Shown here: positions 34,325-43,235 of the stretch, in pieces
Layout of the letters: each line of letters begins with the position of its first letter
Numbering within the stretch: the stretch's first letter is position 1
Assembly (NCBI RefSeq): GCF_018130615.1
Contig: NZ_JAFCKB010000006.1
Location: 124,001-188,000, forward strand
From: Bradyrhizobium manausense
GTDB taxonomy: Bacteria > Pseudomonadota > Alphaproteobacteria > Rhizobiales > Xanthobacteraceae
Reading direction: 5' to 3'
DNA: 64,000 nt
Notes under the pieces: model-generated
Databases searched by the model: none
The model's input: the letters and a program-made list of their open reading frames with translations, nothing else
Told to the model about the DNA's origin: nothing
Position numbers and translations under genes: made by a program

Positions 34325-35484
34325 ATGACTGACCAAGCGGATTTCGTTGTCGTTGGTCTTGGCGCGATGGGCAGTGCCATCCTTTATCAGTTGGCCAAGC
34401 GCGGCGTGCATGCGATCGGAATCGATCGTTTCGTGCCCCCACACCGTGTGGGGTCGAGCCACGGAGAAACCCGTATCACGCGGCAGGCGGTCGGTGAGGG
34501 TGGCGTCTACGCTCCACTCGTCCTCAACTCCCACCGGATCTGGCGCGAGCTCGAAGCGGATACCGGTGAGAAGCTGCTGAATGATTGTGGCGTTCTGGTC
34601 ATCGGGCCCGGCGCGGGACCGACCTCGCACTATGGCAAACCGGACTTCGTTGCGCGCTCGGTCGAGGTCTCCCGCGATTTCGGCATCGAGCACGAAATGC
34701 TCGACGGTACGGAAGTTGCCCGCAGGTTCCCTCAATTCCTGGGCCTCGCAGGAAACGAGAAGGCTTACTATGAGCCTGGCGGCGGCTATGTGTTTCCCGA
34801 GCGCTGCATCTCGGCGCAACTGAGCCGCGCCTCGCAGCTTGGCGCGCAAATCCGCACCGACGTAGAGGTTCTTTCAGTCGACCAGCACGGCATGGTCCGT
34901 GTCGAGACCTCGAGTGGAACGATCGAGGCGCAGCAGGCCGTGGTTACGGCCGGTGGCTGGACAGCGCCCCTGCTGAGAGCGCCGTTCGATCGCCTGCTGA
35001 CCGTCAATCGCCAGGTTCTTCACTGGTACGAACTGGACGATGCCGCCGCTTACGGGCCTGACGCGCCGGCGTTCATCTGGATGCATGGCGCGACCGACGT
35101 CGACTATCTCTATGGCTTTGCACCGCTGCCGGGCGATCGCCGCATCAAAGTCGCGACCGAACAGTATGAGACGCGAACGACCGCTGATACCATCAACCGC
35201 GAGGTCGATCCGGCAGAGTCCGCCGAGATGTACCGCAGGCCCGTCCAGGGACGGTTGGCAGGTGCGACGCCGCGCGTGGCTCAAGCGGCCGCCTGTCTCT
35301 ATACCGTCACTCCCGGTCCATCATCGATCACCATCCGTGCCATGACCGCATTTTCGTGGTCTCGGCGTGTTCCGGCCACGGTTTCAAGCACTCCGCCGGA
35401 ATCGGTGATGTGGTTGCCGACCGATTGACCGGCGGGCGCAATCATGTCGATCTGACTTCGTTTGCGATTGCTCGTTTTGAGTAG
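34325..35484 (+). pseudogene. sarcosine/N-methyl-L-tryptophan oxidase, frameshifted
   Basis: The frame starts at ATG 34325 (MTDQADFVVVGLGAMGSAILYQLAKRG, an FAD-binding start) and shows the MSOX/SolA pattern, including GSSHGETRITRQA, YEPGGGYVFPERC and the covalent-FAD cysteine in AACLYTVTP. After about residue 330 the frame reads SSITIRAMTAFSW to a stop at 35428. In the other frame the expected tail continues: FIIDHHPCHDRIFVVSACSG, then HGFKHSAGIGDVVADRL, to a stop at 35484. A small deletion near 35310-35325 thus breaks the gene within the flavin-binding C-terminus. Without it the protein would oxidatively demethylate N-methyl amino acids. Confidence 0.85.
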
Positions 35485-35790
35485 TTCCAGCCGCTCTCCC
35501 ATAGATTGACCAGCGCTTCGGCGGAATGCGCTCGATCAGCAAAAGGCCGTCAGGAGGGCTACGACGATCCAGCGGAAAAGCGGTGGGAGCGGCCGGCCGA
35601 TCTCGCAGGACGCATAGCGCGCGTCTCGGAGATGATATGAGCCGATAGCTCACGGCCTATTGAGCTGCCGGATCATTCTCGCCGATGCTGGCTGTCCAAG
35701 GTTCTTCCCGGCGCCTTGAGGCGTGAGCTTGCTCTCCCTGTCAAGAAGCGAAATTCTTTCTGTTGAAAGTGGTGCATGCTTGGGCAATGA
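35485..35790 (+). other. intergenic region, no gene recognised
   Basis: A stretch of 306 bases between the oxidase pseudogene and dusA. Short frames on both strands lack ribosome binding sites and motifs. Nothing else was recognised. Confidence 0.5.
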
Positions 35791-36864
35791 ATGTACCGCA
35801 ATGACCTGAGCGGGATGGCTCGGAAGCGGTACCGCGGGCTGCGCGAGCTGAAAATCAAGATCAAGCTGTTGAATTTACAAAGATTAAAGTTCTCCGTGGC
35901 TCCGATGATGGATTGGACCGACCGGCATTGCCGGGTGTTCCACCGCCATTTGTCGAAACGGGCGCTGCTCTATACCGAGATGCTGACGACGGGTGCCATT
36001 ATTCATGGCGATCGAGAGCGGCTGCTTGGTTTCGACACTGTCGAGCATCCCGTGGCGCTCCAGCTTGGAGGCTCGGATCCAGGCGATCTCGCGAAGGCTG
36101 CGCGGATCGGTGAAGAGGTCGGCTATGACGAGATCAACCTCAATGTCGGCTGCCCGTCCGATCGTGTGAAGGACGGCCGCTTCGGTGCCTGCCTGATGGC
36201 AGAGCCGGAACTCGTAGCAAGGTGCGTCGACGCGATGAAGCGCGCAGTGTCCGTTCCCGTTACGGTGAAATGCCGCATCGGGATCGATGACCAGGATCCG
36301 GAAGTTGCGCTTGATGCGCTCGCGCGGGCCGTCGTCGCTGCGGGCAGCGACGCGCTGATCGTGCATGCCCGCAAGGCTTGGCTCAACGGCCTGTCGCCGA
36401 AGGAGAACCGCGACATCCCCCCGCTCGACTATGATCGCGTCTATCGGCTCAAGCGTGCGATGCCTGATGTGCCCGTCATCATCAATGGCGGTGTTCTGAG
36501 TATCGAGGAGGCGAAGGCGCATCTTGCGCATGTCGATGGCGTGATGCTTGGCCGCGCCGCATACCAAGAGCCGTGGCGGCTGCTCTCGGTCGATTCCGAC
36601 ATCTTCGGTGAGGCGTCGCCCCATGCGACGATGCAGGACGCATTCGAAGCGATGATGCCCTACATCGAGGCGCAGCTCGCGCGTGGCACGCGGATGCACG
36701 CCATCACGCGGCATTTCGTCGGCGCTTTCCATGCCGTGCCTGGTGCGCGCGCATTCCGCCGCCATCTCGCCGAGCAGGGTGTGAAGCCGGGGGCCGGCAT
36801 CGATGTCCTGCGCGATGCGATCGCATGCGTCTGTGCCCACGCACCGGCAGAGGCGGCTGCCTGA
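35791..36864 (+). CDS. dusA: tRNA-dihydrouridine synthase A
   Basis: The 357-residue FMN enzyme reduces uridines in the tRNA D-loop. It has the DUS start FSVAPMMDWTDRHCRVFHR (residues about 33-51), the catalytic region EINLNVGCPSDRVKDGRFGACLMAEP with the active-site Cys, VTVKCRIGIDD, LIVHARKAWLNGLSPKENR and VIINGGV. SPKENR is typical of DusA. The ATG at 35791 adds about 30 basic residues before the core; a start closer to LQRLKFSVAP cannot be excluded. It converges on the beta-barrel gene with a hairpin between them. Confidence 0.94.
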   Translation: MYRNDLSGMARKRYRGLRELKIKIKLLNLQRLKFSVAPMMDWTDRHCRVFHRHLSKRALLYTEMLTTGAIIHGDRERLLGFDTVEHPVALQLGGSDPGDLAKAARIGEEVGYDEINLNVGCPSDRVKDGRFGACLMAEPELVARCVDAMKRAVSVPVTVKCRIGIDDQDPEVALDALARAVVAAGSDALIVHARKAWLNGLSPKENRDIPPLDYDRVYRLKRAMPDVPVIINGGVLSIEEAKAHLAHVDGVMLGRAAYQEPWRLLSVDSDIFGEASPHATMQDAFEAMMPYIEAQLARGTRMHAITRHFVGAFHAVPGARAFRRHLAEQGVKPGAGIDVLRDAIACVCAHAPAEAAA

Positions 36865-36876
36865 CCACCGTCATGC

Positions 36877-36906
36877 GAAGAGCCGGATCGAAAAAACCGG
36901 CTCTTC
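36877..36906. terminator. hairpin between convergent dusA and beta-barrel genes
   Basis: GAAGAGCCGG (36877-36886) pairs perfectly with CCGGCTCTTC (36897-36906) around a ten-base A-rich loop. It lies 12 bases after the dusA stop and 11 bases after the convergent stop. There is no long T-run, but the position suggests a bidirectional terminator. Confidence 0.6.
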
Positions 36907-36917
36907 GTCGATCGGTC

Positions 36918-37580
36918 TCAGCGGAACAGGTCGAAATGATAGTTTACGCCGACGCGGAAGCTGTGGAATTTCGCAGCGTTCCAGTCCGGCAGATTGTCAT
37001 GCTTGAACTCGGTGTAGAGATATTCGGCTTTGGCCGACCATTTCGGTGCGAACGCCCATTCGACGCCACCGCCCGCCGTCCAGCCCATCTTCATCTTGTT
37101 GATCGGGCCGTCCTTCAATTCGCCGGTGGCAAGACCTGCGGTCCCGAAGAACAGCAGTCGTGAGTCCATCGTCGCGATGCCGGCGCGGGCGCGGCCGGTC
37201 ATGTACCAGGGCAGGCTGATCGCAGCACTGTTCAGCGCGTCGTGGTTCTTGATGTCTCCACCTTCGAAATCGTTCTCGATGCCGACCACGAACATCGGCG
37301 AGAGCTGGTAGTTGTAACCGATCTGCACGCCGCCGATCGCGCCCTTGACCTTGCCGCCGCTTATCCCGACGAGATTGTTGAAAGCATTGTCGCCACTCTC
37401 GGCGTAGCCGGCGTTGAGACCGGCATAGAGACCGGTCCAGGAGTAGACTGGCTGCGGCGCCGTGTAGGCCGGCACGGCGTATCGCTGCGACAGATCGGCT
37501 GCGCTGGCATTGCCCGCGGCGAACGCCACGGCAAAGGGCAGAGCGCACGTCGCACGGCGTAAGGCGGCTCTCACAGTCAT
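36918..37580 (-). CDS. outer-membrane beta-barrel protein (Omp25/RopB-like)
   Basis: The product of about 220 residues has a signal peptide cleaved after GNASA, then YSWTGLYAGLNAGYAESGD, the typical first strand of alphaproteobacterial Omp25/31-like barrels. Alternating strands follow (GGVQIGYNYQLSPMFVVGIENDFEG, AKAEYLYTEF), ending in the aromatic FRVGVNYHFDLFR for outer-membrane insertion. ATG at 37580 is chosen; an in-frame TTG lies at 37589. A TetR-type palindrome sits about 75 bases upstream, suggesting repression by a distant regulator. Probably a structural or porin-like surface protein. Confidence 0.88.
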   Translation of the reverse strand: MTVRAALRRATCALPFAVAFAAGNASAADLSQRYAVPAYTAPQPVYSWTGLYAGLNAGYAESGDNAFNNLVGISGGKVKGAIGGVQIGYNYQLSPMFVVGIENDFEGGDIKNHDALNSAAISLPWYMTGRARAGIATMDSRLLFFGTAGLATGELKDGPINKMKMGWTAGGGVEWAFAPKWSAKAEYLYTEFKHDNLPDWNAAKFHSFRVGVNYHFDLFR

Positions 37581-37655
37581 CACTTTCAATCTCCCACTTG
37601 GCCGGCTCCATCACGCAGGAGCGGCACTCGTCCAACCCGATCCGGGAATAGATCG

Positions 37656-37683
37656 TTTATAAACCGACTAGGCGGTTTGTAAA
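37656..37683. promoter_or_regulatory. TetR-type operator candidate upstream of the beta-barrel gene
   Basis: TTTATAAACCG (37656-37666) and CGGTTTGTAAA (37673-37683) are inverted arms with a single mismatch and a six-base centre. The AAACCG-N6-CGGTTT geometry resembles operators of TetR/AcrR regulators. No TetR-family gene occurs in this window. Confidence 0.55.
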
Positions 37684-37744
37684 TGGCGAAAACGCCACAG
37701 TGCAGTTGAATTGACTTGAGCGGGGAGGGCGCCGCAGCCCGTTC

Positions 37745-38305
37745 TCAATCGACCGCTGTGCGCGAGCGGCGATGGCTGCTTTGTAGTTCCGGGTAGCCGG
37801 TGAGCATCAGCGTGTCGGACCGCACGCCCCAGCTTTCCAGGCGATCGAGGAAGCTCATGCCGAGCAGATTGATCTTCATCTGTCCGCGCTGGACGACGAG
37901 CGCCGGCACCGATTTTTCGACGAGGTGGCCGACGGCGAGGCGGTCGATCGTGAGCCGCGCCGCCTTGGTGTGGCCGCCTGCGGTCTCGAGGTCGACGTCG
38001 TATTCGAGCATCTCGAGCGGCAGCCCGATCGCTTTCGCGGTTTCCCAGGTCAAAACCACCGAGGTCGCGCCGGTATCGATCACCATCGGCGCGGCAACGC
38101 CGTTGATCTTGGCGCGCAGTGCGAATTCGCCGCCTTGGCCGCGCTGGATCTGCACGGCGGGCGCTGGCGTGAGCGACGCAGCCGGTCCGCGGAACATGTG
38201 CGAGACCCTGTGGCTGGCGCGCGCGATCTGGTCGGGATCGCCATAGGCGACGACAGCACCAGCGGTACCGGCCAGCATAACGAAAACGAGCAGGAAGCGG
38301 ATCAT
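37745..38305 (-). CDS. exported retropepsin-like aspartic protease (TIGR02281 type)
   Basis: The 186-residue protein has an N-terminal signal/anchor (MIRFLLVFVMLAGTAGAVVA) and a single retropepsin-like domain. The catalytic motif is MVIDTGATSVVLTWETA (DTGA, residues about 75-80). A second landmark is NLLGMSFLDRLESW, which matches the ILGMDFL-type segment of clan AA proteases that work as dimers. Start at 38305. The gene follows the DUF1289 gene closely on the same strand, an arrangement I recall from Bradyrhizobium. Confidence 0.88.
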   Translation of the reverse strand: MIRFLLVFVMLAGTAGAVVAYGDPDQIARASHRVSHMFRGPAASLTPAPAVQIQRGQGGEFALRAKINGVAAPMVIDTGATSVVLTWETAKAIGLPLEMLEYDVDLETAGGHTKAARLTIDRLAVGHLVEKSVPALVVQRGQMKINLLGMSFLDRLESWGVRSDTLMLTGYPELQSSHRRSRTAVD

Positions 38306-38333
38306 CGCGCGCCTCCGATGACACGCGGGCCAG

Positions 38334-38537
38334 TCAGGTGCGCTTCGGCGATTCCGCGATCGGCACAAGGCCAACATCCGCCATGCGTGCCGGCAGCAGC
38401 GCCATCACGGCGAGCCGTTCCGCGCTTTCCATGGCGTGCCAGCGCGCGATCTCCGGCAAAGTCCGGCCACAGCCGAAGCACAGCCTGGTTTTGGGATCGA
38501 TCATGCAGACGGCGACGCACGGCGTTTCTTTGCTCAT
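38334..38537 (-). CDS. DUF1289 small cysteine-rich protein
   Basis: The 67-residue protein begins MSKETPCVAVCMIDPKTRLC and continues FGCGRTLPEIARW. The pattern Cx3C...CxGCxRT is the DUF1289 signature, probably binding a metal or Fe-S cluster through four cysteines. ATG at 38537 fits the family length. The gene lies 28 bases upstream of the aspartic protease and 44 bases downstream of the histidine kinase on the same strand. Function unknown. Confidence 0.88.
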   Translation of the reverse strand: MSKETPCVAVCMIDPKTRLCFGCGRTLPEIARWHAMESAERLAVMALLPARMADVGLVPIAESPKRT

Positions 38538-38581
38538 AGGGGTATAGTGATGGATCGTCGGGCATGTCTGCAAGCATCTCG

Positions 38582-40177
38582 TTACGAGCCCGTGCCTGCG
38601 CTCATGATCGGCTTGTGGCGCGGCCTGCGCTTCTCGTCAGGAACCATGGCACTCTCCGGCTGAAGCGGCGGCGCGTCCTCCGACAGCGGCGCCAGCGCGC
38701 TCATGACCCGCTCCGGCGGGAAGGTGACGATGACCTCGGTGCCGATGCGCAGCTTCGACTTCAGCGTGAAAGAGCCGCCATGCAGGTCGATCAAGTTCTT
38801 TGCGATGGGCAGGCCGAGCCCCGCGCCCTGTTCGGCCGATTTGATCGAATTGGAGCCCTGCCCGAACGAGGCGAGCACGACCGGGATTTCGTCCTCGGGG
38901 ATGCCTGAGCCGGTATCCTTCACCGACAGATACTGTCCACCCGAAGCGGTCCAACCGGCCTTCAGCCAGATCTCGCCGCCTTGTGGAGTGAACTTGATCG
39001 AGTTGGAGATCAGATTGAGCACGACCTGGCGGATGGCGCGCTCGTCGGCCCAGAGCCGCGGCATGGCCTGCTCGAACACCTCGTGGATGGTGATGCCGCG
39101 GCTCGAGGCGCGCAGCTTCATCAAATGATGGCAGTCGGCGACGATGCCGACGAGCGAGACGGCTTCTTCGTTCAGTTCATAGCGGCCGGCCTCTATCCGC
39201 GACAGATCGAGGATCTCGTTGATGAGGTTGAGCAGGTGCACGCCGGAATTATGGATGTCGGCTGAATATTCCTTGTAGACCGGCACTGCATGCGCGCCAA
39301 AAATCTCGCTCTTCATCACCTCGGAGAAGCCGAGTATGGCGTTGAGCGGCGTGCGCAGCTCATGGCTCATCTGCGCGAGGAAGCGCGATTTGGCGACGTT
39401 GGCGGATTCGGCGCGGTGCCGTGCTTCATCCGAGATTGCCTTGGCCTGTTCGAGTTCGCCGATCAGGGCGTCCTTCTCGGCGCGCGCCTCCAATGTGGCG
39501 AAAGTCGAGGAGTGCAGGCGGTGCGCCAGCAGAACGAAATAGCCTTCGGCGGCGAGTGCGAGCGCACCGAGAACGTAATTGTCCAGCGAACCGGTCATCA
39601 CGAAGCTCAGCGCCATGGCGACCGCAACCGGCGCTGTGGCGGCAAGGGCTGCGATCGGCAGATTGGCGGCGAGCATGCTCGATACTGCGATCACCAGCAG
39701 CATCAGGAACATCATCAGCGTTTCCGTGACCATATCGAGCACGGGATGGATCAGGATCGCCATCCAGCACAGGCCGTAGAGCAGGTCGAGCACGACAAAA
39801 CGGGTCCGCCAGGCGCGTGTCGCGGTGGGCGAAGCAGGCTCAGCCAGGAAACGGCGACAGCTGCGGATCATCGCGCCATGGATGCAGAGCATGCCGGTGG
39901 TCCAGAGCGCGGCCGGGATTGGCTGCATCCACAACCCGAACAACACGCCGGTGGCGACGACCAGCAGCATCACGACATAGGAGGCCGACAGTCGCGTCTG
40001 TGCATATTGGCGCAACAGCTCGGCGTCGAAGGCCGGCCGGGTTCCGCTGGTGGACGTTAACTTATCGCGCGCCTCGCGCACCCGCTGCGCCGCAGCCCTT
40101 CGGCTGCTCGCTGATGGAGCGCTGACCGGCTCGGCCGGAAGCTGCACTACCTCAGGCTTTTCAGCGGGGTTACTCAT
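38582..40177 (-). CDS. membrane sensor histidine kinase (PleC/DivJ-like)
   Basis: The 531-residue kinase has four to six hydrophobic helices at about residues 60-220 and a short coiled linker. The transmitter has H-box FLAQMSHELRTPLNAILGFSEVM, N-box VVLNLISNSIKFT, G1 DTGSGIPEDE and G2 GAGLGLPIAKNL. There is no HAMP or PAS domain. The H-box and layout are like alphaproteobacterial PleC/DivJ cell-cycle kinases, but this cannot be assigned to a pathway. No response regulator lies nearby. ATG at 40177 begins MSNPAEKPEVVQL. Confidence 0.9.
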   Translation of the reverse strand: MSNPAEKPEVVQLPAEPVSAPSASSRRAAAQRVREARDKLTSTSGTRPAFDAELLRQYAQTRLSASYVVMLLVVATGVLFGLWMQPIPAALWTTGMLCIHGAMIRSCRRFLAEPASPTATRAWRTRFVVLDLLYGLCWMAILIHPVLDMVTETLMMFLMLLVIAVSSMLAANLPIAALAATAPVAVAMALSFVMTGSLDNYVLGALALAAEGYFVLLAHRLHSSTFATLEARAEKDALIGELEQAKAISDEARHRAESANVAKSRFLAQMSHELRTPLNAILGFSEVMKSEIFGAHAVPVYKEYSADIHNSGVHLLNLINEILDLSRIEAGRYELNEEAVSLVGIVADCHHLMKLRASSRGITIHEVFEQAMPRLWADERAIRQVVLNLISNSIKFTPQGGEIWLKAGWTASGGQYLSVKDTGSGIPEDEIPVVLASFGQGSNSIKSAEQGAGLGLPIAKNLIDLHGGSFTLKSKLRIGTEVIVTFPPERVMSALAPLSEDAPPLQPESAMVPDEKRRPRHKPIMSAGTGS

Positions 40178-40315
40178 CAAGCAACAACGATTCCTGCCCA
40201 CGTCGGACGCGGGCCTTCTGCATTGTCTATCTCTGGCAAGAAATCCTTAAGAGGTGACTTAAGGAGCTAAAGAATTACGTTAACCAGTCGTTAATCTGGA
40301 TCCGGCCGTCGCTGC

Positions 40316-41593
40316 TCAATTCAGCCACGCATGCTGGGCGACGTAGACAACGGCGCCGGCCAGGTAGCCCGCGAGCGCAGGCACCGCGATGCGGCGGGCG
40401 TACCAGAGGAACTCGATCCGCTCGAGCCCCATGGCGGCGACGCCCGCGGCCGAGCCGATGATCAGGATCGAGCCGCCGGTGCCGGCGCAATAGGCGATGA
40501 ACTCCCAGAGGAAGCTGTCCGGCGGGTAGTGGCCAAGGTCGTACATGCCCATGGTCGCGGCGACCAGCGGCACGTTGTCGATGACGGCGCTGAGCAGGCC
40601 GAGCACGACGACGATGACGTCCTGGCGGCCGATCGTGGTGTCCAGCCATTTCGCCAGCATCGACAGCAGGCCCGCATGTTCGAGGCAGGCGACCGCGAGC
40701 AGGATGCCGACGAAGAACACGATCGAGCCCATGTCGATCTGCGTCAGTGCGTGCGCAAGCGACAGGGGGCGGCGCACGTGCTCTTCCTTGTCTCGATGGA
40801 CGATGTCGCCGATCAGCCAGACAAGGCCGAGCCCGAACAGCACGCCCATGAATGGCGGGAGATGCGTGATCGCCTTGAACGCGGGCACCGCGATCAGTAC
40901 GCCGAGCCCAAGAAAGAACATCAGATTGCGCTCGACCTGGCCGACGCCGAGTAGATCGCCGTCCTTCGGCGGCGGCGCGATGGTCTTCCCCTTCAATGCA
41001 AGACTGATCGCTACCAGCGGCACGAGCAGGTTGAGCAGCGAAGGCAGGAACACTGCACTCATGATGTTGAGCGGCGAGATCTGCCCGCCGATCCACAGCA
41101 TGGTGGTCGTGACGTCGCCGATCACGGTCCATGCGCCGCCGGCATTGGCGGCGATGACGATCAGAGAGGCGAACAGCAGGCGGTCCTCGCGCCGCGCGAT
41201 CAGCCGCTGGATGAGCGAGATCATGACGATCGTGGTCGTCAGATTATCCAGGATGGAGCTGAGAAAGAAAGCCACGAAGGCGACCAGCCATAGCAGCTTG
41301 ACCTGGCTGGTCGTGTTGATGCGGGAGGTGATGACCTCGAAACCGTCATGCGCGTCGATCACCTCGACGATCGTCATCGCGCCGATCAGGAAGAACACGA
41401 TCTGCGCGGTTGAGGCGACGGAATCGTCGAGCTGACGGCCGACCAGAGCGTGGTCGCCCGTCGTGATCCCATAGATCATCCAGAGCACACCCGCGCCGAG
41501 CAGCGCGGATGCGCTCTTGTTGATCCCGATCGGATGTTCGAGCGCGATCGCCGCGTAGGCGACAATGAAAAGTGCGGTGATCGCGATCAACAA
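40316..41593 (-). CDS. nhaD: NhaD-type sodium/proton antiporter
   Basis: The 425-residue inner-membrane protein has about twelve hydrophobic helices. Landmarks are GVLWMIYG, FFLIGAMTIVEVIDAHDGFEVI, FFLSSILDNLTTTIVMISLI, ANAGGAWTVIGDVTTTMLW and AVIDNVPLVAATMGMYDL. The two Asn-rich inverted segments (SSILDNLTTT and AVIDNVPLVA) are typical of NhaD in the ion transporter superfamily. It would exchange cytoplasmic sodium or lithium for protons. The only start in frame is TTG at 41593; no strong ribosome binding site is seen. Confidence 0.93.
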   Translation of the reverse strand: MLIAITALFIVAYAAIALEHPIGINKSASALLGAGVLWMIYGITTGDHALVGRQLDDSVASTAQIVFFLIGAMTIVEVIDAHDGFEVITSRINTTSQVKLLWLVAFVAFFLSSILDNLTTTIVMISLIQRLIARREDRLLFASLIVIAANAGGAWTVIGDVTTTMLWIGGQISPLNIMSAVFLPSLLNLLVPLVAISLALKGKTIAPPPKDGDLLGVGQVERNLMFFLGLGVLIAVPAFKAITHLPPFMGVLFGLGLVWLIGDIVHRDKEEHVRRPLSLAHALTQIDMGSIVFFVGILLAVACLEHAGLLSMLAKWLDTTIGRQDVIVVVLGLLSAVIDNVPLVAATMGMYDLGHYPPDSFLWEFIAYCAGTGGSILIIGSAAGVAAMGLERIEFLWYARRIAVPALAGYLAGAVVYVAQHAWLN

Positions 41594-41615
41594 CGCGAGG
41601 TCAACTCATCGATTT

Positions 41616-42488
41616 TCAGCGCGACAGGCGTGCGAGCAGGCTCGACGTATCCCAGCGCTTGCCGCCCATCTTCTCGACTTCGGAGTAGAACTGGTCGACC
41701 AGCGCGGTCACCGGCAGGTTGGCGCCGTTGCGGCGGGCTTCGGCCAGCGAGATCGAGAGGTCTTTGCGCATCCATTCGACGGCGAATCCGAAATCGTACT
41801 TGCCGTCGTTCATGGTCTTGTAGCGGTTCTCCATCTGCCACGACTGCGCCGCGCCCTTGGAGATGGTTTCAATCACGGCGGCGACGTCGAGGCCCGACTT
41901 CTGGGCGAAGTGGATACCCTCGGAGAGGCCCTGCACGAGGCCGGCGATGCAGATCTGGTTGACCATCTTGGTCAGCTGGCCGCTTCCGGCGGGCCCGAGC
42001 AGTTTGCACATCCGCGCGTAGGCGCCCGTGATGATCGGCTCGGCGCCGGCATAGGCGTCCTGCGCGCCGCCGCACATGACCGTCAGCACGCCGTTCTCGG
42101 CGCCGGCCTGGCCGCCGGAGACGGGGGCGTCGATGAACTTGAAGCCGGCCTTGGTCGCGGCCGCATCGAGCTCGCGCGCGACCTCGGCGGAAGCGGTGGT
42201 GTGGTCGACGAAGGTCGAGCCCTTCTTCATGCCGGCGAAGGCGCCGTCGGGGCCGATTGCAACTGCGCGCAAATCGTTGTCGTTGCCGACGCAGCACATC
42301 ACGAAATCCTGGCCCTCGGCAGCGGCTTTCGGGGTCGCTGCGGTCTTGCCGCCGAACTTGTCCGCCCACTCCTTCGCCTTGGCGGCGGTGCGGTTGTAGA
42401 CGGTGACCTCATGGCCCCCTTTTTTCACGAGGTGTCCGGCCATGGGGAAGCCCATCACGCCGAGACCGAGGAAAGCGACTTTAGCCAT
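41616..42488 (-). CDS. 3-hydroxyisobutyrate dehydrogenase-family NAD(P)-dependent oxidoreductase
   Basis: The 290-residue protein has the Rossmann start VAFLGLGVMGFPMAGHLVKKG (GLGxMGxPMA, residues 5-17), the substrate segment FIDAPVSGGQAGAENGVLTVMCGG and the catalytic-Lys region GSGQLTKMVNQICIAG. This is the beta-hydroxyacid dehydrogenase family (3-hydroxyisobutyrate or tartronate semialdehyde reductase type). ATG at 42488 is preferred over a longer frame to 42917, which would run into the divergent VOC gene. The substrate is not determined by sequence alone. Confidence 0.9.
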   Translation of the reverse strand: MAKVAFLGLGVMGFPMAGHLVKKGGHEVTVYNRTAAKAKEWADKFGGKTAATPKAAAEGQDFVMCCVGNDNDLRAVAIGPDGAFAGMKKGSTFVDHTTASAEVARELDAAATKAGFKFIDAPVSGGQAGAENGVLTVMCGGAQDAYAGAEPIITGAYARMCKLLGPAGSGQLTKMVNQICIAGLVQGLSEGIHFAQKSGLDVAAVIETISKGAAQSWQMENRYKTMNDGKYDFGFAVEWMRKDLSISLAEARRNGANLPVTALVDQFYSEVEKMGGKRWDTSSLLARLSR

Positions 42489-42677
42489 ATGTGTGTCCGC
42501 ATCTTGAGTTTTACGGTTGCAGCCGGGCGAGGGGGCGCCAGCCGGGGTCCTGAAGTTCCGCCTGAGAGCGGACCGGGCGCACCATAAACCCTTGAGGGCA
42601 GAGGGCAACGGCTTCGTTTGGCGGCCTCCTGTGCTAGGATGGCGGACCTCAAGGACTTCAAAACAAGGGAGCGAAGC

Positions 42678-43127
42678 ATGGCATCGGGTTTGGGCGGCGT
42701 GAGCGTTGGCGTGCTCGATCATTTCAACATCCGGACCCGGAATCTGGCCGAGACGGTCCGCTTCTACGAGGACGTGCTGGGCCTGGAGAAAGGCCCCCGG
42801 CCGGATTTCGCCTTCCCTGGCGCCTGGATGTACAGCGAGGGCAAGCCGGTGGTGCACCTCGTCGATATTTCCCCGACTTCCGAGCCGCAAAAGCCGGATT
42901 CCGGCGTTGTCCATCATGTCGCTTTCGTCAGCCGCGGCTTCGACGGAATGAAGCAGCGGCTGGCCTCAAAGGGCATGAAATTCGACTCCCGCCAGGTGCC
43001 TGGCGGCGACCTCTGGCAGATCTTCGTTCACGACCCCAACGGGGTCATGATCGAGCTGAATTACGAGGCGGCGAAGGAGCAGGGGACGGCGCCCGCCGAG
43101 ATGGCTGACGATATCGGCAGGCAGTAG
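42678..43127 (+). CDS. VOC-family (glyoxalase-like) protein
   Basis: The 149-residue protein has paired beta-alpha-beta-beta-beta units: LDHFNIRTRNLAETVRFYEDVLGL near the start, VVHHVAFVSRGFDGMKQRLASKG in the middle and QIFVHDPNGVMIELNY near the end. His, His and Glu in these blocks fit the metal site of the vicinal oxygen chelate superfamily. GGGAG lies six bases upstream of ATG 42678. It is divergent from the hydroxyacid dehydrogenase, sharing a 189-base intergenic region, so the pair may be co-regulated. Substrate unknown. Confidence 0.9.
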   Translation: MASGLGGVSVGVLDHFNIRTRNLAETVRFYEDVLGLEKGPRPDFAFPGAWMYSEGKPVVHLVDISPTSEPQKPDSGVVHHVAFVSRGFDGMKQRLASKGMKFDSRQVPGGDLWQIFVHDPNGVMIELNYEAAKEQGTAPAEMADDIGRQ

Positions 43128-43169
43128 CCTTTTGGCCGTTTCCGCTCTAATGGGGCGTCCTGATGTCTT

Positions 43170-43218
43170 GAGCATGATCTGGTCGGATAACCGCTTCACA
43201 CTTTTCCGAATCATGCTC
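43170..43218. repeat. Bradyrhizobium-type intergenic palindromic repeat
   Basis: The element begins GAGCATGAT (43170-43178) and ends ATCATGCTC (43210-43218), with a centre containing CCGCTTC and ACTTTTCCG. I recognise this as a dispersed 49-base palindromic element common in Bradyrhizobium and relatives (from memory, not checked). Its end overlaps the region just upstream of the Mrp-family start. Confidence 0.75.
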
Positions 43219-43235
43219 TCTCTGGGAGATGCGCT

